Shown here piece by piece: positions 22,841-34,459 of a stretch of DNA of 64,000 nucleotides. Within the stretch, counting starts at the first letter, position 1. Every line of letters starts with the position of its first letter. The notes under the pieces are model-generated. The model was not told the origin of the DNA, ran no database searches, and saw nothing but the letters and a program-made list of their open reading frames with translations. Location of the stretch: the NCBI GenBank assembly GCA_022818135.1, contig JAFMSR010000019.1, positions 2,822,357 through 2,886,356 on the forward strand. The letters run 5' to 3'. The DNA is from Saxidomus purpurata. Taxonomy: Eukaryota; Mollusca; Bivalvia; Venerida; Veneridae. Made by a program: the position numbers and the translations under genes.

Positions 22841-23891
22841 AATTACGTTCATAAAAATGAGACTTTTATAGGATTTTAACCCATTTAATGAAATCTTCTG
22901 ATTTCCAATTTAGGCCAGTCTATTTCTTTAGATAGAATCGTGATCAAAAATGCTTAAGGCTTAATTAATTTCTGATCAGTGTCGTCTACTTAGGTGGTAC
23001 CTGTTTGAAAAAGGTATACATTTTAGTAGACACAAATGGGTAAAAATCTTACTTCTGTTAGAGGATATGGTCGGTGTATTTTAAAAACTACGGGAAAATA
23101 AATATGAAAATGATGATATTAAAACATTGTTGTAATAATGTGTTGTTGTTGAATTTTCCATTTTTTTTTATAAACTACGGAATGGGTTTCAGTGGGTAGT
23201 CATACCTTCTACCTGCTACTAAGTGTCTGTAGCTAACCAAAGCCGAACATTTCCAGTTGTTTTATAATTTTGTCATCTTGTTTGAAAAGTATGCAAATCT
23301 ATACATTTTTGGATAGGTCCTTTAATAAAATCCCCAAATCAGTGTTATAATTTAAGTGTATACAATGCAACAGAGGGTTTTTATTTTGTTAAAAAATTAA
23401 TAATGAGTGACACATATTTATTACATTAAGTTTTACAATTCTTTTTTTGTAACTGTGACGACCACCATTTGTTTTGTTTCGTTTTACTATATAAGACTTT
23501 GAAAAGACCTTTTAAAAAATGTATATGTTCGCATGCTTTCTAAACACAAAAAAGGTTAATAAACATTTAAATAGTTTGGTGAATGGAATTCTAGCTTTTA
23601 TTAGGCGTTACCTTAAACGTGTTTTTTCCTGTTTGGCGCAACCTTAAACGTGTTTGCTCCTGTTGAACTCAACGGTGAGCAACGATTTGATGTCAACACT
23701 CGAGGATCGTTTTTACGGAGATAGAAGACAGTCACTATGACTAAAAGGTCAGCAATGTATTCATAAAATGCATCTTGATAACCGAGCAACTTACTTTTGT
23801 CAGTCATTTGTAATATTAGATGCAAATCTAAAACTTATCTACTGCTTGATTATTGGACAAGATCATCCAGAAGTGTACTTTTGAGCATGCT

Positions 23892-24600
23892 GATGACGGC
23901 AACGTTCACTAATTAAGGCGATAGACGCCGAGTACTTAGAAATGTAACAAATGTCAAAGTAATTAAAGTATTACATCGATAAGAAAATCCCTTAAGAGAT
24001 GTACTCCTGAAAATTTACAATGACTTTTTCTTTCAGAAGATGTTAAATGTCAACTTAATTATCGCACAAGTAATACACAAATACCGGTTATATGCAAGTG
24101 AATTAAATGATCGACCGTTTAATTGAAAGCCCCTTATCTTCTCTCCGACATTTAACCGTCTAACTAGAAAGGTCAATCAGTAATTGAGAGAAGTGCAATA
24201 CTTTATACGGTATTAGTTTCCAGAGGCAACATCCTTCTTTCATTACGGGATCCTCCCATGCGCTGAAATTGAAGAAAAAATAGCTCCACATGCGGATGGT
24301 TTATTACATAATGTAGTTCTTAAATTTCGTATATAAGTTCCAAAAATAGCTTAGTGTCCTTGTCTTTCGGCGGTTTTCCTCCCCCGAACTTATCGTATTT
24401 CTATTTGATGATGAATTTATGGTAAAGTTACTGGTTAAGCGTTGTAAAAGACAGAAATGTACGACAGGATGGCATTTTAATGATGTAATAAATGTTTGTC
24501 TTTTGTAGTTTACTTGTATCTAAATCGATGTACTTTTAGCTTTATGGCAAAAACAGAGAAATGATAACCGAATTTTGACGTGTATGCCAAAATGAGGTAA
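23892..24600 (+). repeat. segmental repeat block A, copy 2
   Basis: It matches copy 1 in order: GATGACGGCAACG, ATATGCAAGTGAATTAAATG, CTAACTAGAAAGGTCAATCA and GATGATGAATTTATGGT. It is closer to copy 3 than to copy 1, for example in GGCGGTTTTCCTCCCCCGAA and AAAGACAGAAATGTACGACA. Confidence 0.75.
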
Positions 24601-24870
24601 TTTCCAATGGCTGACTGACTTCGGATGCAGCAATTTATGACCGCACTTTTGATTTGAAAGATGTTCTGCGAAACTAGTTCTATTTTAATCAATTATCTCG
24701 AACTCTTGGATTTGATTGATTTAAAAAATTGCTTATATTCCTCCATAACCATTCTCTTTTTACGTTATAATTATTTTTTTCCCAAATTCTTTATTAGTTG
24801 TACATATTGAAATTTTCGGGGTCTGAAATATTTCCGTATATAATTAAGTGATAGGTCTCATTACTTGTCA

Positions 24871-26470
24871 GTTTCTATAAAAACAAAACGTCTTATGTAC
24901 TAGTATGCCTGTTTCTATAAAAACAAAACGTCTTATGTACTAGTATGCCTGTTTCTATAAAAACAAAACGTCTTATGTACTGGTATGCCTGTTTCTATTA
25001 AAACAAAATGTCTTATGTACTGGTATGCCTGTTTCTATTAAAACAAAATGTCTTATGTACTGGTATGCCTGTTTCTATTAAAACAAAATGTCTTATGTAC
25101 TGGTATGCCTGTTTCTATTAAAACAAAATGTCTTATGTACTGGTATGCCTGTTTCTATTAAAACAAAACGTCTTATGTACTGGTATGCCTGTTTCTATTA
25201 AAACAAAATGTCTTATGTACTGGTATGCCTGTTTCTATTAAAACAAAATGTCTTATGTACTGGTATGCCTGTTTCTATTAAAACAAAACGTCTTATGTAC
25301 TAGTATGCCTGTTTCTATAAAAACAAAACGTCTTATGTACTGGTATGCCTGTTTCTATTAAAACAAAACGTCTTATGTACTGGTATGCCTGTTTCTATTA
25401 AATCAAAAGGTATTATGTACTAGTATGCCTGTTTCTATTAAAACAAAACGTCTTATGTACTGGTATGCCTGTTTCTATAAAAACAAAACGTCTTATGTAC
25501 TAGTATGCCTGTTTCTATTGAAACAAAACGTCTTATGTACTAGTATGCCTGTTTCTATTAAAACAAAACGTCTTATGTACTAGTATGCCTGTTTCTATTG
25601 AAACAAAACGTCTTATGTACTAGTATGCCTGTTTCTATTAAAACAAAACGTCTTATGTACTAGTATGCCTGTTTCTATTAAAACAAAACGTCTTATGTAC
25701 TAGTATGCCTGTTTCTATAAAAACAAAACGTCTTATGTACTAGTATGCCTGTTTCTATAAAAACAAAACGTCTTATGTACTGGTATGCCTGTTTCTATTA
25801 AAACAAAATGTCTTATTTACTGGTATGCCTGTTTCTATTAAAACAAAATGTCTTATGTACTGGTATGCCTGTTTCTATTAAAACAAAATGTCTTATGTAC
25901 TGGTATGCCTGTTTCTATTAAAACAAAACGTCTTATGTACTAGTATGCCTGTTTCTATTAAAACAAAACGTCCTATGTACTGGTATGCCTGTTTCTATTA
26001 AAACAAAACGTCTTATGTACTAGTATGCCTGTTTCTATAAAAACAAAACGTCTTATGTACTAGTATGCCTGTTTCTATTAAAACAAAACGTCTTATGTAC
26101 TGGTATGCCTGTTTCTATAAAAACAAAACGTCTTATGTACTAGTATGCCTGTTTCTATAAAAACAAAACGTCTTATGTACTAGTATGCCTGTTTCTATAA
26201 AAACAAAACGTCTTATGTACTAGTATGCCTGTTTCTATAAAAACAAAACGTCTTATGTACTAGTATGCCTGTTTCTATTAAAACAAAACGTCTTATGTAC
26301 TAATATGTCTGTTTCTATTAAAACAAAACGTCTTATGTACTAGTATGTCAGTTTCTATAAAAACAAAACGTCTTATGTACTAGTATGTCTGTTTCTATTA
26401 AAACAAAACGTCTTATGTACTAGTATGCCTGTTTCTATAAAAACGAAACGTCTTATGTACTGGTATGACT
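24871..26470. repeat. satellite: 40 contiguous copies of a 40-bp unit
   Basis: The unit joins GTTTCTATAAAAACAAAACG to TCTTATGTACTAGTATGCCT. It fills 1600 bp with no indel, exactly 40 copies. Three variable sites recur: ATAA or ATTA, AACG or AATG, and TAGTATG or TGGTATG. AATG occurs only together with ATTA, and such units cluster, as expected from unequal exchange or slippage of variant blocks. There are no spacers, and a 40-bp unit keeps no reading frame. Confidence 0.97.
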
Positions 26471-26472
26471 CG

Positions 26473-26712
26473 ACAGCCGTTCACCTTTAAAGTGCACAAG
26501 GTGTGTCATTTGGCAAAAACATGGATGCCAGACGTACTTTTGAAGGACGTCTTCTAACTTGTCAGTTTCTATAAAAACAAAACGTCTTATGTACTAGTAT
26601 GCCTGTTTCTATTAAAACAAAACGTCTTATGTACTGGTATGCCTTTACAGCCGTTCACCTTTTAAGTGCACAAGGTGTGTCATTTGGCAAAAACATGGAT
26701 GCCAGACATACT
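26473..26712. repeat. duplicated right flank of the 40-bp satellite with two further units
   Basis: ACAGCCGTTCACCTTTAAAG with GTGTGTCATTTGGCAAAAAC and ATGGATGCCAGAC occurs at about 26473-26541 and again at 26647-26712. Two 40-bp units (26564-26643) lie between, preceded by ACTTGTCA as at the left border of the main array. This makes a higher-order duplication of about 174 bp. Confidence 0.85.
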
Positions 26713-26879
26713 GAAGGACTGGCTGCCTCACTTTCGCAAGGCAGGCGGGTTAACCACTAATATGAGTGTATGAGTATAGGAGAGTGATTGAATAAGTTGA
26801 CAACGGATCTAAAACAAGTTCGTGAATAGCTATATTATAGCAAACAGGAATTAAGCAGACAAGATCGATCACAAGAACT

Positions 26880-26985
26880 CAAAAACGGTATCACAAACAA
26901 ACCCACGTGTTCTATTGTGCAAACCAATCTACTTGATGACCCATTGTGACCATCAGATAATCCAGCAAGTGATTTGCCGACTGGG
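26880..26985. repeat. dispersed repeat fragment
   Basis: ACAAACAAACCCACGTGTTC, TTGTGCAAACCA and AATCCAGCAA match the two flanks of the insertion complex at 12760-13790 and show what that site looked like before the insertions. Confidence 0.55.
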
Positions 26986-27329
26986 AAATAAGTCAACTGC
27001 AAGACACGATAGCCAATGTCTTAAGAGAAAATTTTATTTCTGCGTAGGGGGGCTTCTTCACTTAAGTGCAAGACACGATAACCGGTGTCTTACAAAATGG
27101 TGTATTTTAATTCTGCACAGGGGGCTATTTCACTAACCTTACATCTTTACTACTAGTCTATTTGTTACATCACTGCTTAGATTTAGCGTAGTGATGCTCC
27201 CTTAAAACACTGTTCAAACAACTGACATATTTGAACACTAAAGTTCCCCCATCTTTATCATGAAAATCTGTTCTACATAACTTACATTAGAAACCATAAC
27301 GATCCGTTTGCGTTAAGTTCGATGCACTC

Positions 27330-27670
27330 TAGAGCAAATCTAAAACTAAGCTAATGTCGATTTAATATGTGATATCTTAATTCTGTTTCGTCATTTACTA
27401 AGTGACAGCGAATGTCAAATACACTTTACTAATTAATCCTCGGGATAATAAGCTAACCTTAAACGTCTGAAAGAATGTGCACTTCAGGAAACTAGTGGGG
27501 GTTCTATCGAATTTTTATACCGAAAAGTACACTGTGTCGTCAAAATCGACAGTTTTACCGAGTTTTCTCTGTCAACATTTTTAGAGAGACAGAACTTTTT
27601 CATTTCTTAATTAAACATGTTTAGGGAAGATTTCATTTTTAGCTAGCCGCAAAAGTGCTCTGTAGAAAGT
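27330..27670 (+). repeat. segmental repeat block D, copy 2
   Basis: It shares ACTCTAGAGCAAATCTAAAA, ATAAGCTAACCTTAAACGTC, ACTGTGTCGTC and TTTTACCGAGTTTTCTCTG with the copy at 22445. Confidence 0.65.
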
Positions 27671-27810
27671 AGGCTTATGTACATAAAAAGGAGACAGTTA
27701 CGTTGCCGTATAGTAGTACAATTTGTATTTAATTTTCTTATCTTTATAAAAGAAAATTGCAATATACAACGGAAACTAAGAAAATAAACGTGTTAGAACG
27801 CCCCTTCATT

Positions 27811-28145
27811 AAAATCCCATGATCACGTTTACAAGTATCTCTAATTTGATCAAGAAAGATGTCTTACTGACAGAAATGACCTTTATTTGTACCAAAAACA
27901 TTCTTAACTTTGCTTTCCAAATCGATAAGTACATATTAAACACATATCGCAGTATTTTTTCAATGATATTGCAAAAAATAAGAAAGGCTTTCTGACAACT
28001 CATTTACTTGAAGGCACGGCTTGAACACGAAAGAAAGGCATATGTCAGCATTGTTTAAGAGTGAATAGAACATGGTTATGTCATCATACTAACAACAAAT
28101 TTAATTTCTATAATTATCAGTAAATTCAAAGTGATTCTGGGACTA
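27811..28145 (+). mobile_element. MITE of the AGTCCCAGGATCAC family, near full length
   Basis: Its ends AAAATCCCATGATCACG and GTGATTCTGGGACTATAAC are imperfect inverted repeats. The body has GATCAAGAAAGATGTCTTAC, TTTATTTGTACCAAAAACAT and CAATGATATTGCAAAAAATA, as in the copy at 51519. It is about 335 bp without an open frame. Confidence 0.7.
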
Positions 28146-28206
28146 TAACCCTAACCTTGTAAACATGATCATGAAAGAGCACAATATTCACCCGATCTCT
28201 TTGAAA

Positions 28207-28422
28207 CGTTGCCAGATTGATGTCTCAATGGAACGTTGTCAGATTGATGTCTCAATGACATGTTGTCAGATTGATGTCTCAATGACATGTTGTCAGATTG
28301 ATGTCTCAATGACACGTTGTCAGATTGATGTCTCAATGACACGTTGTCAGATTGATGTCTCAATGACATGTTGTCAGATTGATTTCTCAATGACACGTTG
28401 TCAGATTGATTGCTCAATGAAA
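28207..28422. repeat. 27-bp minisatellite, eight copies
   Basis: The unit contains GTTGTCAGATTGATGTCTCA and is repeated eight times with few changes. Because 27 is a multiple of three, it stays open on both strands: 9-residue repeats like RCQIDVSMT on plus and RHQSDNVSL on minus. I see no promoter or gene context, so I do not call a protein. Confidence 0.95.
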
Positions 28423-28549
28423 TCAGGATGAAAAATTAAACTTGGTTATCTTGGATTAAAGAATGGAAAATCGCCGTAAAACTTACGTGACCATATTTTA
28501 TACCCACTCATCAGAAAAGTTATAAATGCCAACTAAACATAATTTTTGT

Positions 28550-29130
28550 CTTTGTACAAACAGATTATTGCGTAACAATTTGGTTATCTGGAGTCAAAGT
28601 GGGGTCACGAGTTTAAAAATCAGAAAAACCTCATGAACACTTTCGAGGTCAAATTGTGTGCTAAAACAACAACAACAATGATTTGTGTCTGTCTTGATTC
28701 AGTCTTGGTTGTGATGGAAACTGGGTCATGTGATTTTTTTTAAAAATCGGCAAAGGGTCAATTAGAAAATAATCCTGCTAACACTCTAGTCACGGACTTC
28801 TATTACAGCTGTCATGAAATATTGCGAGAAAGTTTGTCTTCGTGATTGTAAGTAGATTGTGTCAACATCTAGTTCACCTGGTCAGATAATAAAAGTAACC
28901 TTTATGAACACGATATAGTTATTAGTTTGAATCCAAATGACATGAAACTTGTCAGAATGTCTTTATATGTTCAGATGAATGATCACAAAGGGTCAGAGAG
29001 TAGGTCACTGGTATAAACAAGGTTTCATAAGATAGAAAACAAGGTTATCGGGCAAAATCTAGGGAAAATATTCCGGACACACTTAAGAGCACGGTTTTTA
29101 GTCTACTCAATCTTCATGAAAATCTTTGAC
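28550..29130. repeat. diverged GGTCA-type dispersed repeat
   Basis: The phrases GGTTATCTGGAGTCAAAGTG, GACATGAAACTTGTCAGAAT, CAAAGGGTCAGAGAGTAGGT and CATCTAGTTCACCTGG resemble units in the 16.6-17.7 kb array, but they are strongly diverged. Confidence 0.45.
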
Positions 29131-29177
29131 GAGTCCTTTACATTCTGCCGTTCTTGATCTTGTTTATCACTTTAACA

Positions 29178-29240
29178 TACCCAGCTGGGATTCGAACTTT
29201 TGATATCTGGCTTCGAACTACTAGGCCATAGGATACGGTC
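29178..29240 (-). mobile_element. tRNA-like SINE head
   Basis: On the minus strand CCTATGGCCTAGTAGTTCGA resembles a Pol III A box and AGTTCGAATCCCAGC a B box. The folding is too poor for a functional tRNA, so it is probably a SINE remnant. Confidence 0.5.
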
Positions 29241-30253
29241 TCAAATAAGTAATACCTTTTCTTTCAATTGGAAATTTTCAAATATTTTTAGTAAAAAAAG
29301 TTTCCGGGCATTTTATGTTGGTCTAAAAATCTATAACATCATGGCGTCTTTTCTTTGGCTCGACATTCAACAGATAAAGCTTTTACATGTTGTTAAGTCA
29401 GACATATTTGAAATACAATGTACTATTCAAAGTGTAACGGTTAGTCGAGGAGTTATCCGTGCTTCCAGTTTGGCAAGAGGGGACCACCGTTCTTTCCTTT
29501 TCCCCTTGATACAAGTTTTTATCACTTAAATTCAACTCTCTCAATACTCGTTCTACATTAAATAAACCTCGAAGGACGAATTTTAAAGCCAGTGTAAAAC
29601 TACAAGTCTGTTCCACTTAATCGGCGGACTTTGATTGAAATTCGAATAAACACCGGTCATCAATACAAAAAATGCATGAGCATCATGGGAAAATTAACCT
29701 CTCTGGACACCCTTTTCGCTCCTTTGATTCACTTGATATTGTTTTAGTCAACATTTTATTTTTGGGATTTTTTCCGTAGGCTGTAATGTTACCGACGTGG
29801 CGACGGACACTATCGTGGATGAGTTCAAAGTTGGCGACATTAGATTTTACTTGACGAGAACGTGTTCATCAACGAAACTGCATTTTTATGTATACGTTCT
29901 TTGGGTTGCTCCAACCGGCTGTTGAATACTTTACTGTAGCTCGTATCTTCGACACTATAGTTCACAGGTTTCCTATTGGAACTTGATTAAACAATGAAAT
30001 ATCTATAGATCTACACAGGTGAAACATTTCCCGACCAATTTGCAATTTAAGATTTTTTTTATCAAAGTTAATTGCAGTGTTACGTTTAATAATCAGTTAA
30101 AGGCCACATCGAAATAGTCACCGGTCACTCTGCCAAAAATTCGGAGCGGGTGAACGAACTTAAATTTTAAATATAGGAAAATAACATTATTTGTTCATGA
30201 AATTTCCTTCAGATGAAAAATAACAACTGGTATAAGACACTTTTAACCGTATA

Positions 30254-30439
30254 CAGTATAAAATCCGTTTATAACGAACTCCTTGGGACCATTTAAATGT
30301 GTTCCTTATATCCGGAGTATGTTATATCCGTATAACATTTTCGTATTTTTCAGAGAAGAAAAAATATCGGGCCAAGAAAAGGTATTCGTTATAACGGACA
30401 TTTCGCTATACCAGGAGTCGTTATATACGGAGTTTACTG
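30254..30439 (+). mobile_element. pogo-like MITE, complete
   Basis: The ends CAGTATAAAATCCGTTTATA and TATATACGGAGTTTACTG lie between TA dinucleotides (30252-30253 and 30440-30441). Internal CTTATATCCGGAGT and GTTATATCCGTATAACATTT match the other copies. The 68-residue frame at 30283-30489 is a by-product. Confidence 0.8.
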
Positions 30440-30831
30440 TAAAAAGGTCATTGTTCGACTTAAAACAAAATGCAGCTAGAATCAAATGAGTTTAATCAAT
30501 TAATTTCAAGTTAGTCGGATTATTTGGAATTAAATTTTGTTAATGGTTGGGGTTTTTTGTGGGGGTAGGGGGGGGGGGGGTGGCCAAAGAATAGTGTTTT
30601 TATTTTAACCTGAACTTTTTAAAGATCTTTGAATTCTTTAGGTTTGTTTATCATTTATGACGAAAAAGAAAGGAACTGCTACATATACTAAAAGGTCAAT
30701 AAACTGTAATAATCAGAACGTTGATAAGCGGACAACAATTTCAGTAATTTGAAATAAGTCGCACTTTTATCAATATCTTCCTAAATGGAAAAGTTCATTC
30801 AAAAGTGTACTGTTGAACCATGCTGATGACG

Positions 30832-31540
30832 GCAACAGTCTATAATTAAAAGGCGAGCACTTCAAATATATCAAATGTCAAAGTTATTAAAGGATTACAT
30901 AAAATAAGGAAATCCCATCTTGGATGCATCTTTTCTCTGAGAAGACATGTGCCAACGGACATTAACTGTCAACTTAATTATCGCACCAGTAATACATAAT
31001 TATCGGTTATATGCAAGTGAATCGACCGTTTAATTAAAAGCTTATTATTTTCTCTCCGACCGATACCGTCGTTTTCTAACTGTCTTACAAGAAAGGTCAA
31101 ACAGTAATTGAAAGAAGCGCAATACTTCTTTTACGGTATTAGTTTCTAAAGGTAAAGTCGCTCTATCATTAATCGAATAAATAAATTGCGGGATCTCCCA
31201 CGCGCTTAAATGGAAGAAAAATAGTTCCGTGTGCGGATGGTTTATTAGTTCTTAAAGTTCGTAAATAAGATCCAAAAATAGATTAGTGTTCTTGTCTTTC
31301 GGCGGTTTTCCTCCCCCGAACTTATCGTATTTCTATTTGATGATGAATTTATGGTTAAGTTACTGGTTAAGCGTTGTAAAAGACAGAAATGTATGACAGG
31401 ATGGCATTTTAATGATGTAATAAATGTTTGTCTTTTGTAGTTTAGTTGTATATAAATCGATGTACTTTTAGCTTTATGGCAAAAACAGAGAAATGATAAC
31501 CGAACCTTGACGTGTATGCCAAAATGAAATACTTTTCAGT
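30832..31540 (+). repeat. segmental repeat block A, copy 3
   Basis: It matches copy 2 closely over GGCGGTTTTCCTCCCCCGAA, TTATCGTATTTCTATTTGAT, GTTACTGGTTAAGCGTTGTA and AAACAGAGAAATGATAACCG. Further right, AATACCTTTGCCTTACATCT (about 31902) matches CAATCCCTTACCTTACATCT near 21747 in the copy 1 region, so the homology extends past the block. Confidence 0.75.
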
Positions 31541-32072
31541 GGCGTTGGGGGCTTTAGACGAAGAAATTTACGACCGCACTTTTGAGTTGATAAATGTTCG
31601 AAATAAGTCCTATTTTAATCAATTGTCTCGAATCGGACTTCTTACATAACAGTCTTTAAAGGTTTCAAATCATCCCATCTCTTTCTACTTATTTTTGTTT
31701 GAATAAATGCGTTATTAATCGTATATGTTTTTGTTTCCGCGAACACGCTACCGCTGCAAAAAAAAAAAAAAAAAAAAAAAATAGAAAAGAAAAAGAAATA
31801 CCGCTGCACCAAGGCGGCTCAACATAAATTATTGCTGAACTAGGAATTAGTTCACTGTCACTTCTAATTTTTCCAAAACCCTAGAACCGAATGCGTGGTC
31901 CAATACCTTTGCCTTACATCTCCTTTTGCGGACGGGATTGGGGATCAGATAATGGGCCATTGCGTATGAGACTGGATAAGTTCTCTATCAAAACTGTAAT
32001 AAATGATACGTTCGATGAAGCCCGTTCAGCACTAACGATAGTAAATTTAAATCATTTATATTTTATTCAGCA

Positions 32073-32192
32073 GATTGCACGTCACTGAATTTATGATTTC
32101 TGCACAGTTGAAGCATGATCTGCAGCGTACGGTTGTCCGGCAGTACATTTTTAATGAGCACCGATTCAACAACGTATGCTACGACCCAAACT
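32073..32192 (-). CDS. possible isolated terminal exon, unidentified
   Basis: After a good acceptor (CATTTTTCAG) a frame of about 41 codons runs to TAA. It contains WVVAYVVESVLIKN, PDNRTLQIMLQLC and HKFSDVQSAE. An AATAAA overlaps the stop. Composition looks coding, but I found no in-phase partner exon, and the family is unknown. It may be a decayed exon. Confidence 0.25.
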
Positions 32193-33564
32193 GAAAAATG
32201 GACATGTCAAATTTAGATAAATTTACCGCCTAGTGCGCCTACTATATTGGACTAAGCAAGAAAGAAAAATAAATGCCACATCTTTGGAAGATGATTACCT
32301 TCCATAATCTTTGCATCAGAATTTGATTCTGCCCTACAACACCCATCGGAACTTTTTTCCTACGCTATTCAATATAGTGCGATAAAATCAAAGTAAAATC
32401 GCCCTATAAATATTTTCATGTACAATCAATTTGATGTAAAACTTTAATTTAGACACTTTAGTTTCAAACTAATGTAAATTAATTAAACAAACAAATACCA
32501 TTATTGTATATAACAAAAAGTTCCTTTGTGCGCACTTGCGTATTGATCACACCGATGTCTGATCAAAATACAGATATTATGGTCTTATTTTCGGAAAATC
32601 AGCTAGAAGTTCATGTAGTTAAAATATAATTTTCCAAATCGGTCTATATTTAGACATTGACATCTGCTGTCGATAAAATACCAGTGATTTAGTACCGGAA
32701 TTGATATCATAACATTATTTTTGCAGCTTCCTCTGTATATCGTTTGAGAACGACAAGTACACTCGGTATTTACAGTGTATAAACGAATTTCGAAAATAAA
32801 TGTATTAAATGACGAAACAGGTTTGAAATTAATTTTACCTTAATATTTAATTACAAATGTAATTAAACTTGTGTTTTTTTACCAGATAAATGCGGACTAT
32901 CAAACTGCTTAAATAGCGTGTTTTTGCAAGCTGGCATATTCCGATATCACATTCTATTAGTATTTTAATACTTTGATTTGTAAATGTGCAAGTGTTTTTA
33001 AGCTGTGGCTGTAATTCCCGTTTTATCAAGCACTGAGACACAATGACTTGATGGCAATTAAAAAATATTTCATACCTGACCCTGCCAATCCGCAGAATTT
33101 CTAATTTCTTAAATCTTAAATGACCCCTTTCAGATAAGAATCTGTCTGATTAGGCGTATTTGGTCCAATAATTAGACATGAATTTTTGTAGAATTGTATC
33201 GTTGGTACCGGATAATCCATATGACCAACGCCCTCAGAAGAGTTTTAGTTACTTTAGGTCGGGGATAGTGCAAGATGCAGAACGTGTCCTGTTCCTGAGA
33301 CACCGTCTGGATCTTTAAAGGGTAACACAAATCAAAATATAACTTAAAAAATCCTACTTTGGAACAGCTAATGACCTTTACTTTTTGCAGTTGTTATATT
33401 TCCCCAGGATTCTAACGTGTATAAAAATAGAAATTCACCACTTTTTGAAAGTAATTTTTTTTATACATAAGAAGATGCTATAAGAAAGTATAGTCAGTAT
33501 GGTGATGTTCTTTTAACATGTGACATGAACTCGCCCTATTGATTTTACATTGAATGTGAAAAAC

Positions 33565-34455
33565 ATGGAAAGATGTGCTAATAATGATGTACTTGTTGAA
33601 CTTGGAATATTTCCCCTATCTGTTCTTTGTAAAGAGCGTGCCTTGAAATATTGGTTAAAGATTATGAAAAAGCCTAATTCGTTGATGCACAATGTATTTT
33701 TCTGCTCAATGTACGATTAACTTTATCCATGATAACCCAACTAATAATTGGGCTACCTCTGTTAAATCTCTATTAGACCATCTAGGTTTCAGCAATATTG
33801 GAATGAATTTAATACCCATATGAACTATATGTTTCTGTTTAAACAACGACTGCGTGATCAGTATGTACATCAATGGAATATGCTTGTAAACCAATCCAAA
33901 ATGAATTATTATAGGAACTTTAAGCTTGAATATAAATTTGAAAAGTACCCATACGAAATGTACGAAAAGAAATGACAAGATTTATGCTTTCTTCTTATTC
34001 ACTCGAAATTGAAAACTTGAACTGACCGACAAGATCGAAAATGTAGTTTATGTCCACAAAACGCTGTTGAATCTGAGTATCATTTTTGTTATGTTGTCCA
34101 ACTTACTGTAATTTACGCACAAAAAAACTCCCATTATTACATTTTGGCACCCTATGATAAAATTCATTAAATCGATGTCTAACAAGAGTAACAAAACTAT
34201 TCGTAACACAGCAAAATTTATTTATGATGCTATGAAAATAAGGAGGAAAAACTTGCAGATGTCGCTGCTTCTTAATGATTTTTGTTGTTGTTGTTTTGAG
34301 ACATTTTTTTGTATTAACCTGTATAATGTATATATTCATTAGTAAGATACATGTTTTATATATGTTGTATATTGTGTCTTGGCCATCATGATATTTGAAT
34401 CGTAAATGGCCAAACGCGTTTGTAAAATGCCGATTTGCAAATAAACTTGAAACAA
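33565..34455 (+). pseudogene. 3' end of a dead LINE (C-terminal part of ORF2)
   Basis: The reading from 33565 includes NDVLVELGIFPLSVLCKERA, LKYWLKIMKKPNS, and then, after stops and frame changes, LFKQRLRDQYVHQWN, YYRNFKLEYKFEKY and the Cys/His segment CSLCPQNAVESEYHFCYV. This resembles the C-terminal region of mollusc LINE ORF2 proteins. The tail GATTTGCAAATAAACTTGAA near 34430-34450 looks like a LINE 3' terminus. Several in-frame stops show it is not functional. The 90-residue minus-strand frame at 33706-33978 is antisense to it. Confidence 0.7.
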
Positions 34456-34459
34456 TAAA

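Noticed and set aside
24871..26470. CRISPR-like array
   Set aside because: The repeats are contiguous 40-bp units without spacers in a eukaryotic genome; it is a tandem satellite.
28165..28431. Repetitive 88-residue protein, and its 82-residue antisense partner
   Set aside because: Both are explained by a 27-bp minisatellite that is open on either strand; no promoter or gene context.
29753..29925. Possible plus-strand exon (reading CNVTDVATDTIVDEFKVGD)
   Set aside because: The frame is open for about 60 codons, but it has no start, donor or in-phase partner, and I recognise no family.
32305..32365. Second small exon beside the orphan frame at 32073
   Set aside because: The reading KKVPMGVVGQNQILMQRLWK has plausible splice signals, but its phase does not fit the neighbouring candidate.
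33180..33320. Possible minus-strand exon (reading QTVSQEQDTFCILHYPRPK)
   Set aside because: It looks coding in one frame, but two frames compete, there is no clear acceptor, and the sequence may be a dispersed repeat.
33706..33978. 90-residue minus-strand hydrophobic ORF
   Set aside because: It is antisense to the dead LINE ORF2 fragment.
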